A DNA stretch of 31,632 bases, taken from the NCBI GenBank assembly GCA_015680685.1, contig MNCI01022543.1, forward strand, positions 28,668 to 60,299, given 5' to 3'. The DNA comes from Gnetum montanum (taxonomy: Eukaryota; Streptophyta; Gnetopsida; Gnetales; Gnetaceae). Both the position numbers and the translations under genes were made by a program. This document shows, piece after piece, positions 30,000-31,632 of the stretch; positions within the stretch are counted from its first letter, which is position 1, and each line of letters opens with the position of its first letter. The notes below the pieces were generated by a model. It did no database searches, was not told the origin of the DNA, and was given only the letters and a program-made list of their open reading frames with translations.

Positions 30000-31224
30000 A
30001 AGGTGTATCAAATTAATACATAAGCTTTATATGCTATGAAACTATCTAATGTGGAGCCTACCTTAATAGATTCTAAAAGAATCCATTCCACAATCTTCCT
30101 AAGCAAATTTAGCTTAGAAAACAAGAACAACACAATGAAAAGGAGAAAATATATCTTTTATTAAGAAAACTTTTAAAATGTAGAGAAATACATCAAAGAT
30201 TGAGAAGCCAAGCTCAACTCACAACTCTTTCAAGGATCTTAGAGGTCACATGATCTTTTAATTCTCAATTACTCACAATGAAGTCAAAGCTTAAGATAAG
30301 ATACTTATAAGAGATTCTCTCAATCTTTCTAAAGTGCTTTCCCTTGCCTCTTACTTAAATCTTCTCGCAAAATATTTGAAATTCCTCTCGCAGAAGATCA
30401 CAAAAGACCAATCTTCTCTCTTGGACTAGTATTCTTCTTGAGACTAACTTGCTTCCTCTAATTAGCCTGATTAGTCTACTTAAAATTTGGACTCTTATTT
30501 ATAGCTTCTTTGTGTGACCTTTCATGTTCCCTCTAATTTATGATTCAATTTGATGTTTGTTACAATTTTTATGATACGTCTTGGAGGAAGAGGAGGCATC
30601 CCAATCAAAACAACTAGGGGAGATGTCTTGGATGTAGTTGAGACATCTTGTAGAAGGTTGAGACATCTCACCTACTAGGACCAAAAATAAAGATGCTTGT
30701 TTTGAGGTCTAGAACCCACAAATACCTTCAAATAAGTCCCCATTTATCTCAGAACCCCCCTAAACTCATTAAAATAAGCTCAAAATGCCCCCAAACATGC
30801 AAAAACACCCTAGAATCATTATCAACAAGGTCAACACAAGAAGACACACACAAATAGGACTCACACACCCAAAATATGTGAAGGATTTACATAAGGGTTA
30901 TGTGATGTTCTCATCATCTGTCCCATTCTTAAAATGTTATGCTTAATGATCTTTCACAAGTTGGAAGGCACCATGCTCCCATGACTCAAAGCCATCTTAG
31001 CATAACAATCAAAACTTAATGTATCAAAAACATAAGAATGAGTATCATTTGAGGTTTTAGTTTTGAGCTTTCCTTGCTCATGGAGGCTTGTCCTCATGTC
31101 TCATCATGCTTCCTTCATTTGAGCATCTCCTTGGAATGCTTCCCTTGCATCCCCATGATGAATTAAACTTGCAACAAATGAAGAATAAGAAAAAGCAAAA
31201 GGATTAGGCTTCCTTAACCCAACA
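30000..31224 (-). mobile_element. LTR-like block, minus strand
   Basis: Read on the minus strand, it begins TGTTGGGTTAAGGAAGCC at 31224, a TG start common for LTRs. It has a TATA box CTATAAATAAG (30494-30504) and a poly(A) signal AATAAA (30157-30162) about 340 bp further on. No second copy, primer-binding site or coding region is visible, and the lower boundary is a guess. It is probably a solo LTR of about 1.1-1.2 kb. Confidence 0.4.
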
Positions 31225-31307
31225 TCCTTTCTTACCTACTTTTTCCTCTTCTTCATCATCTTCTTCTTGGTGTTTAAAAGACTACTTGATGAGTCATGTT
31301 TTGCAGG

Positions 31308-31632
31308 GCCATGATATCTAATATCCGATATTGAGGCTGTGATGTCAAGTATCTGATATCAAGGCACAACCTCTAATGTTAGGCATCCAATATCATCCCT
31401 TCCGTGCTAGCCTATAAATACCACACTTGGGTGCATGGTTGGAATATAGATTTTAGATAGCTTTTTCATATATTTCAAAGTAGTCAGAATTTTGTTATTT
31501 TATTTTCCAGTGCATGCCTGCAGTGTGGTGTTAAGTGATTGTACAACATCCTTATTCAAGTGTGACATACTTGGACGCATTACATGATTAGCAATAAAGA
31601 TCGAGATTACTTTCATCATTGTAGCATCCACT
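31308..31632 (+). mobile_element. LTR-like block, copy 2 (cut by window end)
   Basis: This is homologous to 8300-8620. It has ATATCCGATATTGAGG, CATCCAATATCATC, a TATA box TATAAATA (31413-31420), TGCAGTGTGGTGTTAAGTGA, AATAAA (31593-31598) and GAGATTACTTTCATCATTG. Whether an element interior follows cannot be seen. Confidence 0.6.

Noticed and set aside
1-31632. CRISPR array, bacterial operon or phage content
   Set aside because: No evenly spaced palindromic repeats, operon spacing or ribosome-binding sites; spliced plant genes show that the DNA is eukaryotic nuclear.

Overview
The window looks like nuclear DNA of a vascular plant, probably a seed plant with a large, repeat-rich genome. The evidence is spliced genes with GT-AG introns up to 2.6 kb, a two-domain (group I) WRKY gene, tRNA-derived SINEs, decayed LINEs, LTR-like promoter blocks and an endogenous pararetrovirus. 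A gymnosperm would fit this mix, but the sequence alone does not prove it.

Layout. 1-7320: AT-rich repeat terrain with tRNA-derived SINE pieces on both strands, a truncated LINE (3125-4943, +), a short LINE tail (2690-2803) and a second type of non-LTR reverse transcriptase remnant (5879-6960, -). 7320-10000: less AT-rich DNA with a TATA box, a CATG-rich block, a four-copy dispersed repeat and an LTR-like block (8300-8620). 10533-14438 (+): a four-exon group I WRKY transcription factor, predicted at 549 aa. Its promoter carries a G-box, and its first intron contains a small repeat array built around W-boxes. 14439-17193: the convergent intergenic interval. 17194-23747 (-): a six-exon gene for the exosome cap subunit CSL4, predicted at 192 aa and assembled here exon by exon. 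24243-29130 (-): a LINE copy split by a 2.76-kb fragment of a Caulimoviridae-type endogenous pararetrovirus. The fragment holds decayed RT and RNase H, a further unrecognised ORF, a TATA box, a poly(A) signal and a tRNA-Met primer-binding site. 29137-29945: a third LINE copy (+). 30000-31224: an LTR-like block (-). 31308-31632: a second copy of the 8300 LTR-like family, running off the window.

Only two genes look functional: the WRKY regulator, which binds W-box DNA in the nucleus, and CSL4, part of the RNA exosome cap. They lie tail to tail with no evident functional link. Everything else is mobile-element sequence in various states of decay. The most notable points are the W-box array inside a WRKY gene's own intron, the nested pararetrovirus with its unrecognised ORF, and the paired SINE and LINE copies in inverted arrangement.
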